From positions 216,241,565 through 216,305,564 of the forward strand of contig VDFB02358134.1 in NCBI GenBank assembly GCA_007258455.2: a stretch of DNA of 64,000 nt, in the 5' to 3' direction. The position numbers and the translations under genes are program-made. The DNA comes from Sequoia sempervirens. Taxonomy: Eukaryota > Streptophyta > Pinopsida > Cupressales > Cupressaceae. Under the pieces are notes generated by a model. The model was not told where the DNA came from, made no database searches, and saw only the letters and a list, made by a program, of their open reading frames with translations. Below, in pieces: positions 44,892-55,950 of the stretch. The first letter of the stretch is position 1, and each line of letters starts with the position of its first letter.

Positions 44892-44898
44892 AATTAAA

Positions 44899-45113
44899 TG
44901 TCCAGTGTGGGAAAAATCTGAGAATGAGATTTTAACAATTAATTGATATTCAAAATTGTCCTGATGCAAAGAATGTGAAGATAGAGGAAATGAAACCAAA
45001 ATGGATAATTTAAATCCCACACATATGAGTGAATGGAGAAGATATGGAGATTGTGTGGAGAGTGAAGAAAATACGAAGGAGTTTAATGTAGTAGTTGGGA
45101 TTAATTTCCAACA
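44899..45113 (-). repeat. 3' LTR of element 8a
   Basis: It starts TGTCCAGTGTGGG and ends AATTTCCAACA. It is matched by 51,401-51,598, which has an internal gap. The following ctcctccttaatcac is a purine tract on the minus strand. Confidence 0.8.
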
Positions 45114-45837
45114 CTCCTCCTTAATCACAACTACTGACATCCATAATGCTCAAACCATCTCTTTGTTGCACAAAAAATTTATTTCCCAATGGTTTGGTGA
45201 AGTTATATGCATACTGTTATTTAGACCTACAATGTTCCAAAACAATTTCTCCATTATTGATTAGCTCTCTTATGAAATAATACATGATTTCTATGTGTTT
45301 TCTTTGTCCATGAAAGACTAGATTCTTCATCAAGATTATTGATGATATAGTATCATGAAATATATTTGTACCACCTATTTCTTGTTCTTTTAAATCTTCT
45401 AGGATTATTCGTAGCCAAATAGCCTAACATACTATTGCATTTTTTACTATATATTCAACATCTACTGTGTAAAGAGAAACAATGGGTTGTTTCTTGGAAA
45501 CCCATGAAATGACCCCTAAACCTAAATGAAAGACATATCTTGATGTTCTTTTCCTATCATTCATACTTTCTACCCAATCATTGTCCATGTATCCAACCAG
45601 CCTAAACTCATTTGTTGTAGTGTAAAAAATACCATATCCCTTGGTTCCATTAACATAACTCAAGATTTTTTTAGCTCCTTTCCAATGTGTCCTTTGGAGC
45701 TCCATAAATCTAGAAATCAGACTTATTGCATACATTATATTAGGTCTAGTTGTTATCAAATCCATAAAAAATCCAACCATGCTTTTGTATAGGGTTGGAT
45801 CCACGTTGTTACTAAAATCTTCCTTACTTAATTTCAA
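45114..45837 (-). pseudogene. copia RNase H, element 8a
   Basis: The frame at 45,424-45,837 reads LYKSMVGFFMDLITTRPNIM, ISRFMELQRTHWKGAKKILS, GYMDNDWVESMNDRKRTSRY and SWVSKKQPIVSLYTVDVEYI. This is copia RNase H, with asparagine in the expected DSDW position (DNDW) and VDVEY in place of AEAEY. After a stop it continues in degenerate form with FTKPLGNKFF near the purine tract. It is inactive. Confidence 0.85.
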
Positions 45838-46800
45838 AGCTATGGTTGTGGATCAATGCTAGTGCAGACTTGTTGTTTTACATTTTAAACCTTTTCAAAA
45901 TCTCTGCTACATATTTTAATCTTAAGAGATAAAAATCTCATGTTTCATTTGCTTCACTTCTATGCCTATAAAATACCTTAACAAACTTAAATATATCATC
46001 TCAAACTCATTGTGCATGGCCTCTTTAAAATCATCATCCCCATAAAATTTAGGTCATCTACATACAAGATGACAATTAAAATCTTACCATCACTTGCCTT
46101 GATATAGAGAGTGGGCTCACCATCACTTTTGCTAAAGCCATTTCTCAACAAATATGAGTATATTCTTCTATACCATGCTTGTGGTGCTTTCTTCAACCTA
46201 TACACTTTGTTTTCTTGCCCTGGAACCTCATATCTAGATGGTTGCTCCACAAACACTTCCTCTTTCAATACTCCATTCAATAAGGTTGACTTCACATCCA
46301 TTTTGATATATCTTCCAGTTGTGTTGAGTTTCTATTGCTAAGATTGCCCGCATGGTTTTCATTCTTGCAACTAGGGCATATGTTTCATCATAATATCTTC
46401 CAAGCTACTATTTGTATCCCTTAACAACCAACCTTGCTTTATATCTTTCAATGCTTCCTTTGACATTATTTTTGGTTTTATAGACCCACTTTACTCGTAT
46501 GACATATTTTTCTTTTGGAAGACTCACTAACTCCCATGCATTATTCTTTTCTATAACATCTATTTCTTCATCCATTGCATATACTCATTTTTCATATTTA
46601 ATTGCATCTTCAAAATGAATTGGATCATCTGCATGTGAATATATTAGAAAATAATGGTCATTATTCCATATTTTCTCCCCCATTATGAACATTTTGAAGA
46701 AAAAACTCCAAATTACGTGTTGCAGCACTCTAACCATCTCCCAAAAATGATGAATCTGCATTCTCCAATCATCAATGTAGTCACTATGCAATCAAAGATG
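45838..46800 (-). pseudogene. copia reverse transcriptase, element 8a
   Basis: A start-like region DDPIHFEDAIKYEK at 46,585-46,640 leads, through stops, to YKARLVVKGY, then 45,996-46,301: DVKSTLLNGVLKEEVFVEQP, YRLKKAPQAWYRRIYSYLLR and LIVILYVDDLNFMG. The YVDD motif is intact at about 46,053-46,064. Compared with other copia elements a stretch is missing between KKA and PQAWY (normally [14 protein letters not shown]). Frames are broken in at least four places. Confidence 0.83.
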
Positions 46801-47170
46801 ATCAAACTATAGTGACCATCGTGAGTTACTCTTCTGGTGCTTACTCCAAACCGTGACCATACATAGTCAACTCTCTGTCATTAGCAATGTCCTACAATCG
46901 TAATCATGGGACCTATCTCACAATCCAACCAAAAATTTGCAATTTTGCTGATGTCTTACAAGACAATATCTATCACTCTTCACAAACTATAAAACCTTGC
47001 TTGATTACTCTCATCTTTGATAAACAAATATTAATATTTGTGCAATTGTTTGAGCATACCAGTAATCTTTTCCCAATTCGATCTATGACTCCATCCACAA
47101 TTCCTTTGCATGTATTCATATATGCATTTGTCCACTCTCTATGCCACACACATCTTTTCAAAATGATTTG
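46801..47170. other. Degenerate interior of element 8a, no motif seen
   Basis: In copia order this is where integrase or protease should lie. I see no DDE or DSG motif in either strand. Confidence 0.4.
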
Positions 47171-48060
47171 TTAAACCTCATATGTGACAAGGATGCATAT
47201 CCCAACACCTATCCATTGTATGTCCTTTCCTATTACAATGATAACACTGCACACATTGCATTCTTTGAACTATAAATTTGTTAGAGTTCCTATAACACCT
47301 GTAACGTCATTCCCTTTACCTGTGACATAACCAATACCTTCATACTTTGGCCTCATAATTGGCTCAATTGGCTCTATGATTCCTTGTCCATGTTTTTCTA
47401 ATCCTTGACCTATATATCTTATTTTTTGCATAATTGTGAAACCAATATTCTTCTCATTACAACTAACAGTATTTTCAAATTCAAACATATGATCATGTTC
47501 ATCTTTACACTCTTCATCAGAAACAACTTGAGTGATATTACAAATCTTTTGTGCTACATGAAACATCACAAACTAATGATTTTGATTTCAAACATTCATT
47601 TTACTTTTGACATGATGCAAGCAACTGATCTAATTGACTATTTTGTTCTTTCAACCTAGATATCTCATCATTCTATAATTTATTTTTCTCTTCTAACCTT
47701 TTTCAACTGTTCTTCCAAATCATCTTTCTTCTTTTAAACTTCTTCAAACAACTTTAACCTATCTTCTAATTTTCCATTTTTGGTTTTGACATCCTCTAAT
47801 TAATTTCTAAGATCATTTTTTTCGCACAAATATTCATATTTTTTTATTGTGAACTACCTTAATACCTGCTATCAATTGAAAATTAGAATGCTTGATCATT
47901 CATTAGAATGCTTGAAAATTAGAAGAACTTACAATAGTTCTTCTTCTAAAACAGCTTTTTCCTTTTTAAGTTTTTTACCAATTTTTTCCATTTTATATAC
48001 AATGCACCCTTATTTTCCTTATTACTCCAAGACATACAATACATAATCTTACTGCTTGAT
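47171..48060 (-). pseudogene. Gag-like region with G-patch-like motif, zinc knuckle and coiled coil, element 8a
   Basis: On the minus strand, from upstream: a coiled-coil-like segment about 47,640-47,850 (KLEDRLKLFEEV, KKKDDLEEQLKKV). Then, at 47,270-47,569, QKIRYIGQGLEKHGQGIIEP followed by RPKYEGIGYVTG, a G-patch-like pattern. Then, at about 47,175-47,262, a clear CCHC knuckle CYHCNRKGHTMDRC. Coiled coil plus knuckle is usual in gag of SIRE-like copia elements. The G-patch-like piece is more usual in host RNA-processing proteins and some gag proteins. Stops interrupt it in several places. Confidence 0.6.
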
Positions 48061-48210
48061 CATTCATGTAAATGTCTATTTATATAAGTTTGTATAAAAC
48101 TGAATCATCCTAACCGAACATAACTGTCTGTTAAGAGAAACTGAATGGTAACAATATTTATTATCGTACAAATATTTTGGAGATTCATACACTTGTGGTA
48201 TTATAAGGGC

Positions 48211-48745
48211 AATGCTAGCAGAGTATGCGAGGACATGATCTCACGTTGAATATTCTCTATCATCTATATGAACATTTTGTGTCTCAGCCAAATGAACTTG
48301 TTTCATCTGAAGTTATCTTGAATCAGTTTATGAAAATTTTCTTCTCATCGTGGCTCAAGCTCTACGAGATTCTCAACCACCTTCTGACAAATCGTCGAGC
48401 AAATTGTAGGATGAAGCTCCTTTTCTGCCTGAATCAGCTTTCACATTACTAGAAGGCCTGTGTAATCGAGGAATATCTTATCATCAAGAAAAGGAACGGG
48501 TTAATGGGGATCGAGTTACTCAGGTCTAGGTGCGGTTTAGAGCCTAGTTTTACTACAACTACTCACAAGGAATGCTTGTTTAAATATTGCTTTGTGGTGT
48601 GTAGTACACAATCTAGATGAAGTATGAACAAAAGCTATACATCTGGAAACTAATAAGCTTTATCCTCTTGACTATATTTCACAAAATATTGAGCAGATTG
48701 CTACAGACATATTGCTCTCAGTAGTTGATGTTCAACAAGTTTTAG
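48211..48745 (+). pseudogene. Symplekin-like gene fragment, copy 2
   Basis: It has the same content as copy 1, plus about 45 bp that copy 1 lost: the frame reads RGHDLTLNILYHLYEHFVSQ, then SSEVILNQFMKIF, then across a frame change LRDSQPPSDKSS and PESAFTLLEGL. It continues toward CVVHNLDEV and LLSVVDVQQ. Symplekin is a scaffold of the cleavage and polyadenylation complex in the nucleus. Several stops and frameshifts are shared with copy 1, so the fragment was already dead before the duplication. Confidence 0.7.
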
Positions 48746-48779
48746 GTGTATTGCTAACACAATTTTTCTTTTGGGTTCC

Positions 48780-49925
48780 CTTCTTATGGCTCTGCTACCA
48801 TCTCCATCAATATTAATTAGTGGAAAGATGATGGTTGGTTAGCATTGATATTGCTTTAATGGCAGAACACTTGTACATTGCAGAAATTTTACCATCTGAT
48901 ATCCGGAGAGCACTTGTTAGTATAAATACTCTTATAGTTACAACTACTCAATTTTTCTTTCACTTAGATTCCAAGAACATGGCTTGGATGTTGAGAATTG
49001 CTGTTGTAGTTTTGCTATGTGCAACGAATCAACCTGATGAGCTAGGTGATGAATTTATGAAACACATCCAACTATATGTATATAGGTTTTCCTGCAAAGG
49101 AAGAGTGTGTAAAGATCTTTTCTGTTCACACATCTAACAAGCGCTTAGCAAAGGATGTAAATTTTGAAAAGATTGTATTCTGTACTCCAGGTTTCTTTGG
49201 ATCAGATATACAAAATCTTGTCAATGGGTCCGCTCTTATGACTATAAGGAAGGATCAAAAGGTAATTTCCAACAAGATATTATTGATGTACTAGATAAAT
49301 AATTATTTAAAAACATGGGTTTGCTTTTTACAGAGGAAGAGCAACATATGTATGCAAGAAAGGTTTTTATTGAGAATAAAAGATTGTCGGTTGTACATAA
49401 AGCTGGTCCCATGCTTTTAGCTCGTTTGTTTCCCTGATTTGACTTACATGGTATCACTTTCCTGCAACGAGGAATCTACATTGTCTATGTTTTATCCTAG
49501 GGAGGATATGATGCAACAAGGTTATGCGATGATGATAATGTAATTGATGAAGGTCAAGATGAAGTTCAAAGGATTACTCGAGAGCCAGTCATAAGTCCAA
49601 CAAATCCATGGCTGGGCTTACTTCATATGATGTGGAAAGATAAATTTGAAGTTCCTAATTGATTCCCAATAATGAATCTGATTAAAAATCAGTGGGATGC
49701 TCCTAACAGACTGATTGCTACAGTGTCAGTTGAGGTTTTAAGATTATGTTGATGAGGTAGAAGAGGAGGCAAAGACTACTTTGAGGAATAAAAGAAAACA
49801 TTTTGGACAGATTTGTAGCATAATTACTTGAGCACTCAAAACTCACCAGATTAGAAGTGCAGGAAATAGTCAAAGCTATGAACCCAGTAATGATTGTTGA
49901 CCAGATAAAATTTTGTATTAAGGTA
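48780..49925 (+). pseudogene. FtsH-like (FtsHi-type) protease fragment, copy 2
   Basis: It retains more than copy 1: LVSINTLIVTTTQFFFHLDS, CATNQPDELGDEFMKHIQLY, VKIFSVHTSNKRLAKDVNFE and KIVFCTPGFFGSDIQNLVNG (AAA+ sensor and lid region), then the M41 part with HKAGP where active enzymes have HEAGH. Further on are ITREPVISPTNPWLGL and WKDKFEVPN, with FPIMNLIKNQWDAPN, all matching the C-terminus of plant FtsH-like proteins. HKAGP is shared with copy 1, so it predates the duplication and fits an inactive FtsHi parent. A deletion near 49,526 and several stops are present. Confidence 0.68.
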
Positions 49926-51400
49926 TCCTTCAATATTTTAGGCTGGTTTTATAACTACTGTTGAAGCCCGATGAGGTTATCAAAACCTCATCGACTTCTA
50001 ACACACCTTAGAAACCAACCTCCTTTGAAGGAGCATAAGGGTGAGTATATAAAATGGGTTATCAAAATCCTTCAAAGTATAATCAAAGGAGATTTTATTC
50101 GAATGATAGACATGTCTGCGACTGTGAAAGCAAAAGAAAATTGCAGATTGTTTGATAGAAGGTCTCAAAGAAATGTGGTATCATGAATTGCAATGCCTGA
50201 AGGTTATGAATGTAATTGTTTTTGTTAGAAAGCCTTGCTAACTTTTAAGAAAATGGAATTAACGGGCATAAAGCCAGAGTCCACAACCTTTATCAGCACT
50301 CCCCCTACTTGCAACTCATAAAAGATGGTGTATTGCAAAATATATAGAAGCGTAGACCTCTATAATTGTATAATATAAAGAGAAGTTTTGTCAAAAAAAT
50401 TATGAAATGAAATGTTAAAGGATTAAATAGGGCGTGACCATTCATCAATTGCATAATTGAACGTGGGTGTAGGCTCTTGTTTAACAAGAGTTTGCTCTAT
50501 TGAACTCAATATTAAAAAATGTCATGGCAAAATAAATTGTTAATGGATGGGTTTAAGTCTTTCCATACAAGGTCAGAGTTGTAAGTATACATTGAAAGCT
50601 GAAGTAAACCCAAAATGTGGGAAAGCATTTATGTCTTCTATTGTGAAGTCCTCAAGTCAGTGAGAAAAGGATCCTGTGGTTTTCCTATATAACACAGGCC
50701 TCTGTCCAGAACCTGAGCATAATCATGAGAGGCCATGGAATCAAAACAAAAAGATTCCTTGTTGGCATGAAATTTAATAGTCATATATCCATAAGTACAA
50801 GCAAGCACCTATGATAGAATGAAAAACAAATGATAGACATTGGCTGAGCCTAGTAACAAATTATCATTACTAACAGAAAATAAAGAAGTGGTAACCAACT
50901 TATGAAGCCTAAATGTAAAAGATTGTGTATGCTATTTTTCATGGGAGTTGCATTCTACGTCAAGTATTATATCTCTGAGTGCTTATATGGTGATCACATG
51001 GAATGTGATTAAGGCATCAAATAAAAATTTTATAGAGAGAGAATTGCTCGAGATTCTCAATGATGAAGCAGTTAATATAAAGATAGAACGCCTGCAATGA
51101 AGGAAGAGGCAGAGGAGAAACAGAGAACAAAGGAAGAAAGATAAAAACAGAGATGAACTGTAAAATGTTATATATTTATATATATTTCAAAAAGCATACA
51201 ATGTCTGATAACATAAAACCAAACACAGAGCTGCTGCTCTTTCCTTAGAAAAACATAGCAGAGTCCCTTGTTCGTTGACAACACTAAAACTATTTTTGCA
51301 GCAACCTTGACCGCTTTTTCTTCTATTTCAAAGCATATATTATAAAGTTGACTTCACACAACGTATATGCCCGGCAATAGAGAAATTAATTACAATTAAA
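49926..51400 (+). other. 3' part of duplicated block, copy 2, no known gene
   Basis: A frame at 49,971-50,186 (GEYIKWVIKILQSIIKGDFI and on to KENCRLFDRRSQRNVV) is open here and broken in copy 1. It is not recognised. The rest is AT-rich and parallel to copy 1. Confidence 0.4.
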
Positions 51401-51598
51401 TGTGCAGCATGGGAAAAATTTGAGAATGAGATTTTTACAATTAATTCATATTCAAAACTGTCCTGATGCAAAGAATGTGAAGGTAGAGGAAATGAAACTG
51501 AGTTGGAGAAGTGAAACCCCAAACGTATGAGTGAATGGAGAAGATATGGAAACTGCGTGGACGGAGTTAAGTGTAGTAGTTGGGATTAATTTCCAACA
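51401..51598 (-). repeat. 3' LTR of element 8b
   Basis: It begins TGTGCAGCATGGG and ends AATTTCCAACA, with a short gap relative to the 8a LTR. It lies directly after the duplicated block without any primer-binding site on its left, so it is a 3' LTR. Confidence 0.8.
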
Positions 51599-52141
51599 CT
51601 CTACTTTAATCACAATTACTGACATTCATGATGCCCAAACTATCTTTTTGTTGAAAAAAAACATGCATTTCCTGGTTTGGTGAAGATATCTTCCTACTGT
51701 TTTTCAGATCTGCAACATTCCAAGATACCTTCTCCATTATTGATCAGATCTCTTATAAAATGGTACCTTATCTCTATGTTCTTGCTTCATCCATGAAAGA
51801 TTGGTTTCTTCGTCAAGACTATTGATGATACATTGTCACAAAATATAGATGTACCACCTACTTGTTCTTATCTCAAATCTGCTAGGATTTTCTATAGCCA
51901 AATAGCTTGGCATGCTTCTTCATTTGCTTCTATCATGCTTCTACATTTGTTTCTATATATTCAGCCTCAAGTGTGGAAAGAGAAACAATAGGTTGTTTTT
52001 GGAAGCCGATGAAATGACTCCCAAACCTAAATGAAAGGCATATCTTGATGTGCTTGTCTTATCATCCACACTTCATGCCCAATTAACTGTCCATGTATCT
52101 AACCAGCCTAAACTCATTTGTTGTACTATACAAAATACCAT
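51401..52141 (-). mobile_element. Short-LTR copia remnant (element 8b), left part
   Basis: A 198-bp LTR (51,401-51,598) like that of element 8a is followed on its right by a degenerate RNase H end on the minus strand, parallel to 45,114-45,640. It is interrupted at 52,141 by element 9 and resumes at 57,194. All frames are broken. Confidence 0.8.
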
Positions 52142-52146
52142 ATCGC

Positions 52147-52368
52147 TGTTACCCGTTATATCGGAGTTGTTAGTTCATGTATTAGTTTTCTGTTCATGTT
52201 TTAATTTGTTAGTTTCTTTTTCAGTTTTCTGTTTATGGTTAGTTTCGGCAGAGATGGTTAAAATGTCAACTATCTGTCTCAGCAATTTAATATGTAATCA
52301 CTGGTTCTATTGGTGAATATAATTTTCTGGAAGTGCTTTTCCTTCTTGCTATCAATCCTGGCCTGATA
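52147..52368 (+). repeat. 5' LTR of copia element 9
   Basis: It begins TGTTACCCGTTA and ends CTTGGCCTGATA-like. The final CA is TA here, while the right copy keeps CA. Confidence 0.9.
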
Positions 52369-52369
52369 G

Positions 52370-52386
52370 TGGTATCAGAGCACAGG
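52370..52386 (+). other. Primer-binding site of element 9 (tRNA-iMet type)
   Basis: tggtatcagagcacagg lies one base after the 5' LTR, an exact match to the initiator-methionine type. Confidence 0.88.
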
Positions 52387-52746
52387 CTTTACATCTATTC
52401 CCCAAACAATTCTTAATTCATAAATTTCCCAGTACCATGCAAGGAGACAATGCCTGTCGGGGGACAAACTAATATCAAGATTTTGGCACCCGCTTATAAT
52501 TTCCAAAAGAGGCATTTTGAAGTTTAAAAGGAATACTCTGGCGTATGGTAACTGAATGTGCCTGCTGCACAAATTGCTTAATAAGACAAGGCAGATAGGT
52601 ATTGATTAAGGTGAAATCTATCTTCTGTTATTTATCTCTTGTCACAGAGATTCTTTAACTTGCTTTTTAATTACAAATTTAAGCAAGAATAATTAAGGAA
52701 TACTTTTGAATCTGCAAACTGTGTGCATTTCTTTTTGCAATTCACA

Positions 52747-53619
52747 ATGCAGTCTGCTGTATCAATGATTGGAGAAATATTAACTCGAAAAGATAGTTGG
52801 ATAGAATGGTATAGGAAAATAGAAAACACACTCATTTTCAATGATTTATGATGTAATATTTGTGATGGTGATGCCCAACCTACAACACCAACTGCTGCAA
52901 AAGAAGAAGAAGTTTGGCAGTATAAAAATTCAAAGGCCTGGGCTTTGATAAGGGCTTCCGTCAATGGAAATGGGTTTAGACATACACAAGGGTGTAAACT
53001 TGCTTGGGATGCCCTTCATAAATTGAGAGATCTATATGATTCTCATTCTGAATTAGAGTTTATTCAGTTACAGTTGAAGTTGTTCAATCTTGAATTAACA
53101 AATGGACGTTATGAGTTTGGCTTCTGAAATTTGAGCCATAAAGCAAGATGTTGATGCTGCTGGTGGGAAAGTTGATATCTATCTCACAGCCTTCATAAAG
53201 GCCCTTCTTCCAACACATTCCACATATTGGACTTCCTTCAAGCAAGTAACCAATTGAAGACCATCACTTTTGATCAATTGGTTGAAAAGTTGGCAGAACG
53301 TGAGAAAGCTTTTGGAAGGAAAATTGATAACATTGGTGAAAATGTTTGTCTCGCCCACCACAAAGACAAGCCTCCTAATAAGAACTCTTCTAGAGGTGGT
53401 CATAATGATAGAAGAAAAGGTAGATGGAAGAATAGAGGGAGAGGAGGTACATATGGCAAAAGCCACACTCAACTTGAAAATCAAAATGAAAGGCACCACT
53501 TGCATTGTAAAATATGTGGTCAAAAAGGTAGCCATGAAGCACATGAATGCAAAATTTCATGGGATAAGATAAGAAAGTTCTTTATAGAAAAAGATAAAAC
53601 ACATAATGACAAAACTTGA
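52747..53619 (+). pseudogene. copia gag, element 9
   Basis: A start at 52,747 reads MQSAVSMIGEILTRKDSWIE, then a stop near 52,850, then KAWALIRASVNGNGFRHTQG and CKLAWDALHKLRDLYDSHSE, typical of UBN2-type gag. After a frame break the frame 53,227-53,619 contains FLQASNQLKTITFDQLVEKL and a basic arginine/glycine region. A zinc knuckle CKICGQKGSHEAHEC follows, with one extra residue compared with CCHC. Two or three breaks make it inactive. Confidence 0.82.
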
Positions 53620-54054
53620 GAAGCAGCCCAATTTGCATGTGGTAGTGATATTGATCAATATGTGCTTTCTGTTTCAGATTTTTCTTATTATAATTCACTT
53701 AATTCTTCATGGGATGATGCTTGGGTGTTAGATACTGGAGCCACACATCATATGACATTTAGAAGAGATTATTTTGAAGAATTTCATGAAGGCGTTTGTG
53801 GCACAATCTATTCGACAAATAAATCAAGTCTCAAGCTTGCTAGAAAAGGAACCATTAGGCTCAAATTGCTCAGCCTTCCAGATTTTGTACTTCATGATGT
53901 TTTGTATCTTTCTCAATTGCAACGTAATTTGTTGTCATTAGTATTGATTCAACAACAAGGCCATTCCATTTTGTTGGAAGATGGACAAGTGGTTGTTAGA
54001 AGAAGTCAAATAATTAAATTGTTATTACTGGTTGTGAGGATGGCAAGTTATTGA
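53620..54054 (+). pseudogene. copia protease, element 9
   Basis: The frame from 53,662 contains SSWDDAWVLDTGATHHMTFR, an intact D-T-G active site of the copia protease. It then reads LKLARKGTIRLKLLSLPDFV and LHDVLYLSQLQRNLLSLVLI. Gag and protease are separated by a stop at 53,617-53,619. A one-base frame change near 54,050 separates it from the integrase part. Confidence 0.85.
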
Positions 54055-54962
54055 AACTTCATGGTACTTCATCTCTTTCAAGGAGGTTTGCATATCCTAC
54101 CGAAGAAGATAAAATATCTCCTAGTCTTTTGTGGCATGTGAGATTTGGACATGTTAATTATGATAGCATTCGTATCATGCAAAAGAATGGTATTGCAGGT
54201 TTGCCTACTTTTCCTAAGACAATTGAAAAATGTGAAGCAAGTATTCTTGCAAAACAACATAGAGATTCTTTTCCTCACTCCACTTGGCGAGCACACAGAA
54301 AATTGCAACTCATACATTCTAATTTATGTGGGCCTTTACCAGTGACTTCGATTGGAGGATGTAAGTATTTTATGTTGTTCATTGATGATTGTAGTCGCAT
54401 GACTTGGATTTATTTCTTGCAACAAAAATCTAAACCTTTTACAACTTTTAAGAAGTTTTGCATTATGGTTGAAAATCAAGCACAATCTCAAATTGCTACT
54501 CTTCAAATAGACAATGGTGGAGAATTTACTTCCTTAGTTTTTGAGGATTATCTTCATGAAAATGGGATTCAACATCATCTCACTGTTCTAGGTACTCCTC
54601 AACAAAATGGAGTTGTTGAAAGAATGAATAGAACTATCATGAATATGGTTCGAGCAATGTTGTATTTCAAAGGTATTAAGTTGCATTTTTGGGTAGAAGC
54701 AGCAAGGACAATAGTGTATCTTCACAATATATCTCCTTCATCTTCTCTTCACCAAGCAACTCCATATGAAGTTTGGTTTGGTTATCCTCTCTCTATTCAG
54801 CATCTTTGCAATTTTGGTTCCACTTGCTATGCATTAATTCCAAAGGGGCAAAGAAGTAAATTGCATCAAAGAAGTTATAAATGCATTTTTCTTGGCTATT
54901 CTAAATCTTCAAAAGCCTATAGACTATATGATGAAGCTAACAAGAAATTTCTTATTGCATGA
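54051..54962 (+). pseudogene. copia GAG-pre-integrase and integrase, element 9
   Basis: An open frame of 303 codons holds SPSLLWHVRFGHVNYDSIRI (HHCC-type zinc region), LQLIHSNLCGPLPVTSIGGC, FIDDCSRMTWIYFLQQKSKP, TLQIDNGGEFTSLVFEDYL and GTPQQNGVVERMNRT. Of the DDE triad the first aspartate is asparagine (HSNLCGP), while DNGGEF and VVERMNR are intact. The frame ends with CIFLGYSKSSKAYRLYDEAN at a TGA where the family usually has an arginine codon. One lost catalytic residue and one stop make it inactive. Confidence 0.87.
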
Positions 54963-55071
54963 GATGTTGTATTTTGTGAATCTTTCAAAAATGATGTCAA
55001 TTAAAAAAACTTGACAAATTTTCCAAATTTCTTGTTTGAAAAGAACATCCATGTGAAATTCCTCAATAGGC

Positions 55072-55083
55072 GGGGGGGGGGGG
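55072..55083 (+). repeat. Homopolymer of 12 G residues
   Basis: It lies in the linker between integrase and reverse transcriptase of element 9, where the reading frame is disrupted. The length is a likely site of sequencing or replication slippage. Confidence 0.8.
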
Positions 55084-55950
55084 ATAAATCATTTAAAACC
55101 ATTTTTGTTGGAACCATCTATAACACCTCTATCTATAGACGACCCATCTCACAATACTCCAACTCAAAATTTGCAAGAAGAAACCACCTCTAATGATGAT
55201 TCCCAATCTCTTGATGACCATGCCACTCATGGAGCTTCTAGTCAAGACATGGAAGCACCTTTGGTTCCCCCAAAATCTCCCCACAAGTGGGCCAAACAAG
55301 TTGAGAAAACTTTGAAAGATTCAAGGCCCGACGAAATAGGAAAAACGGGCACAAGAAGTTCTTACAAAACAAGGCAGCAAGCTCAATCCTCTATTGCAGG
55401 TAACTCAGAGTCTCTTGATGAAATCCATATGATAGTAGACTCTGAACCAACTTCCTATAAAGAAGCTAAGGGTATTGTAGTGTGGCAGCAAGCTATGCAA
55501 AATGAGTTTGATGCTCTTCTCAAAAATGGCACATGGGAGTTGATTGATCCACCGCTTGGTTGTAGACCTATTGGTTGCAAGTGGATTTTTAGAAACAAAT
55601 ATAAATTAGATGGCTCACTTGAAAAGCATAAATCCCGATTTGTTGCAAAAGGTTATGCTCAAAAAGAGGGCATAGATTATGATGAAACTTTTGCACCACA
55701 ACAAAATAGACTACTATTCATGCTTTGTTGGTTCTTTCAACACAACATGGGTGGAAATTTCATCAAATGGATGTCAAAACTTCATTTTTGAATGGTGATC
55801 TCTAAGAAATAGTATATATGACTCAACCAGAAGGATAAGTAGTCCATGGGAAAGAACACTAGGTATGCAAGATCATAAAACCATTGTATGTTTTGAAGCA
55901 AGCCCCTCAAGCCTAGTATGAAAAACTCATTGAGCATCTCTTGAAGTTAA
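55084..55950 (+). pseudogene. copia reverse transcriptase N-terminal part, element 9
   Basis: The frame from 55,105 has a hydrophilic linker, then PTSYKEAKGIVVWQQAMQNE, FDALLKNGTWELIDPPLGCR, then GCKWIFRNKYKLDGSLEKHK, SRFVAKGYAQKEGIDYDETF, the classic start of a copia reverse transcriptase. A frame change near 55,700 and stops to 55,940 (through LKQAPQA) interrupt the palm region. Confidence 0.85.

Larger units (their letters stand above)
44899..48100 (-). mobile_element. Short-LTR copia remnant (element 8a)
   Basis: On the minus strand, from right to left: a gag-like coiled-coil and zinc-knuckle region, a reverse transcriptase, an RNase H, a purine tract and a 215-bp 3' LTR. An integrase and protease are not seen between 46,800 and 47,170, so there is an internal deletion or a chimeric structure. 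The 5' LTR is missing. At about 48,100-48,170 the sequence passes into the second symplekin/FtsH-like block. The same LTR and RNase H follow that block at 51,401. Confidence 0.75.
48170..51400 (+). repeat. Duplicated symplekin/FtsH-like block, copy 2
   Basis: This matches 27,468-30,943. It keeps symplekin and FtsH-like segments lost from copy 1 and lacks both the foldback insertion and the 78-bp tandem duplication. It has its own deletion in the FtsH part (near 49,526). It is directly followed by the short LTR of element 8b. Confidence 0.85.
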
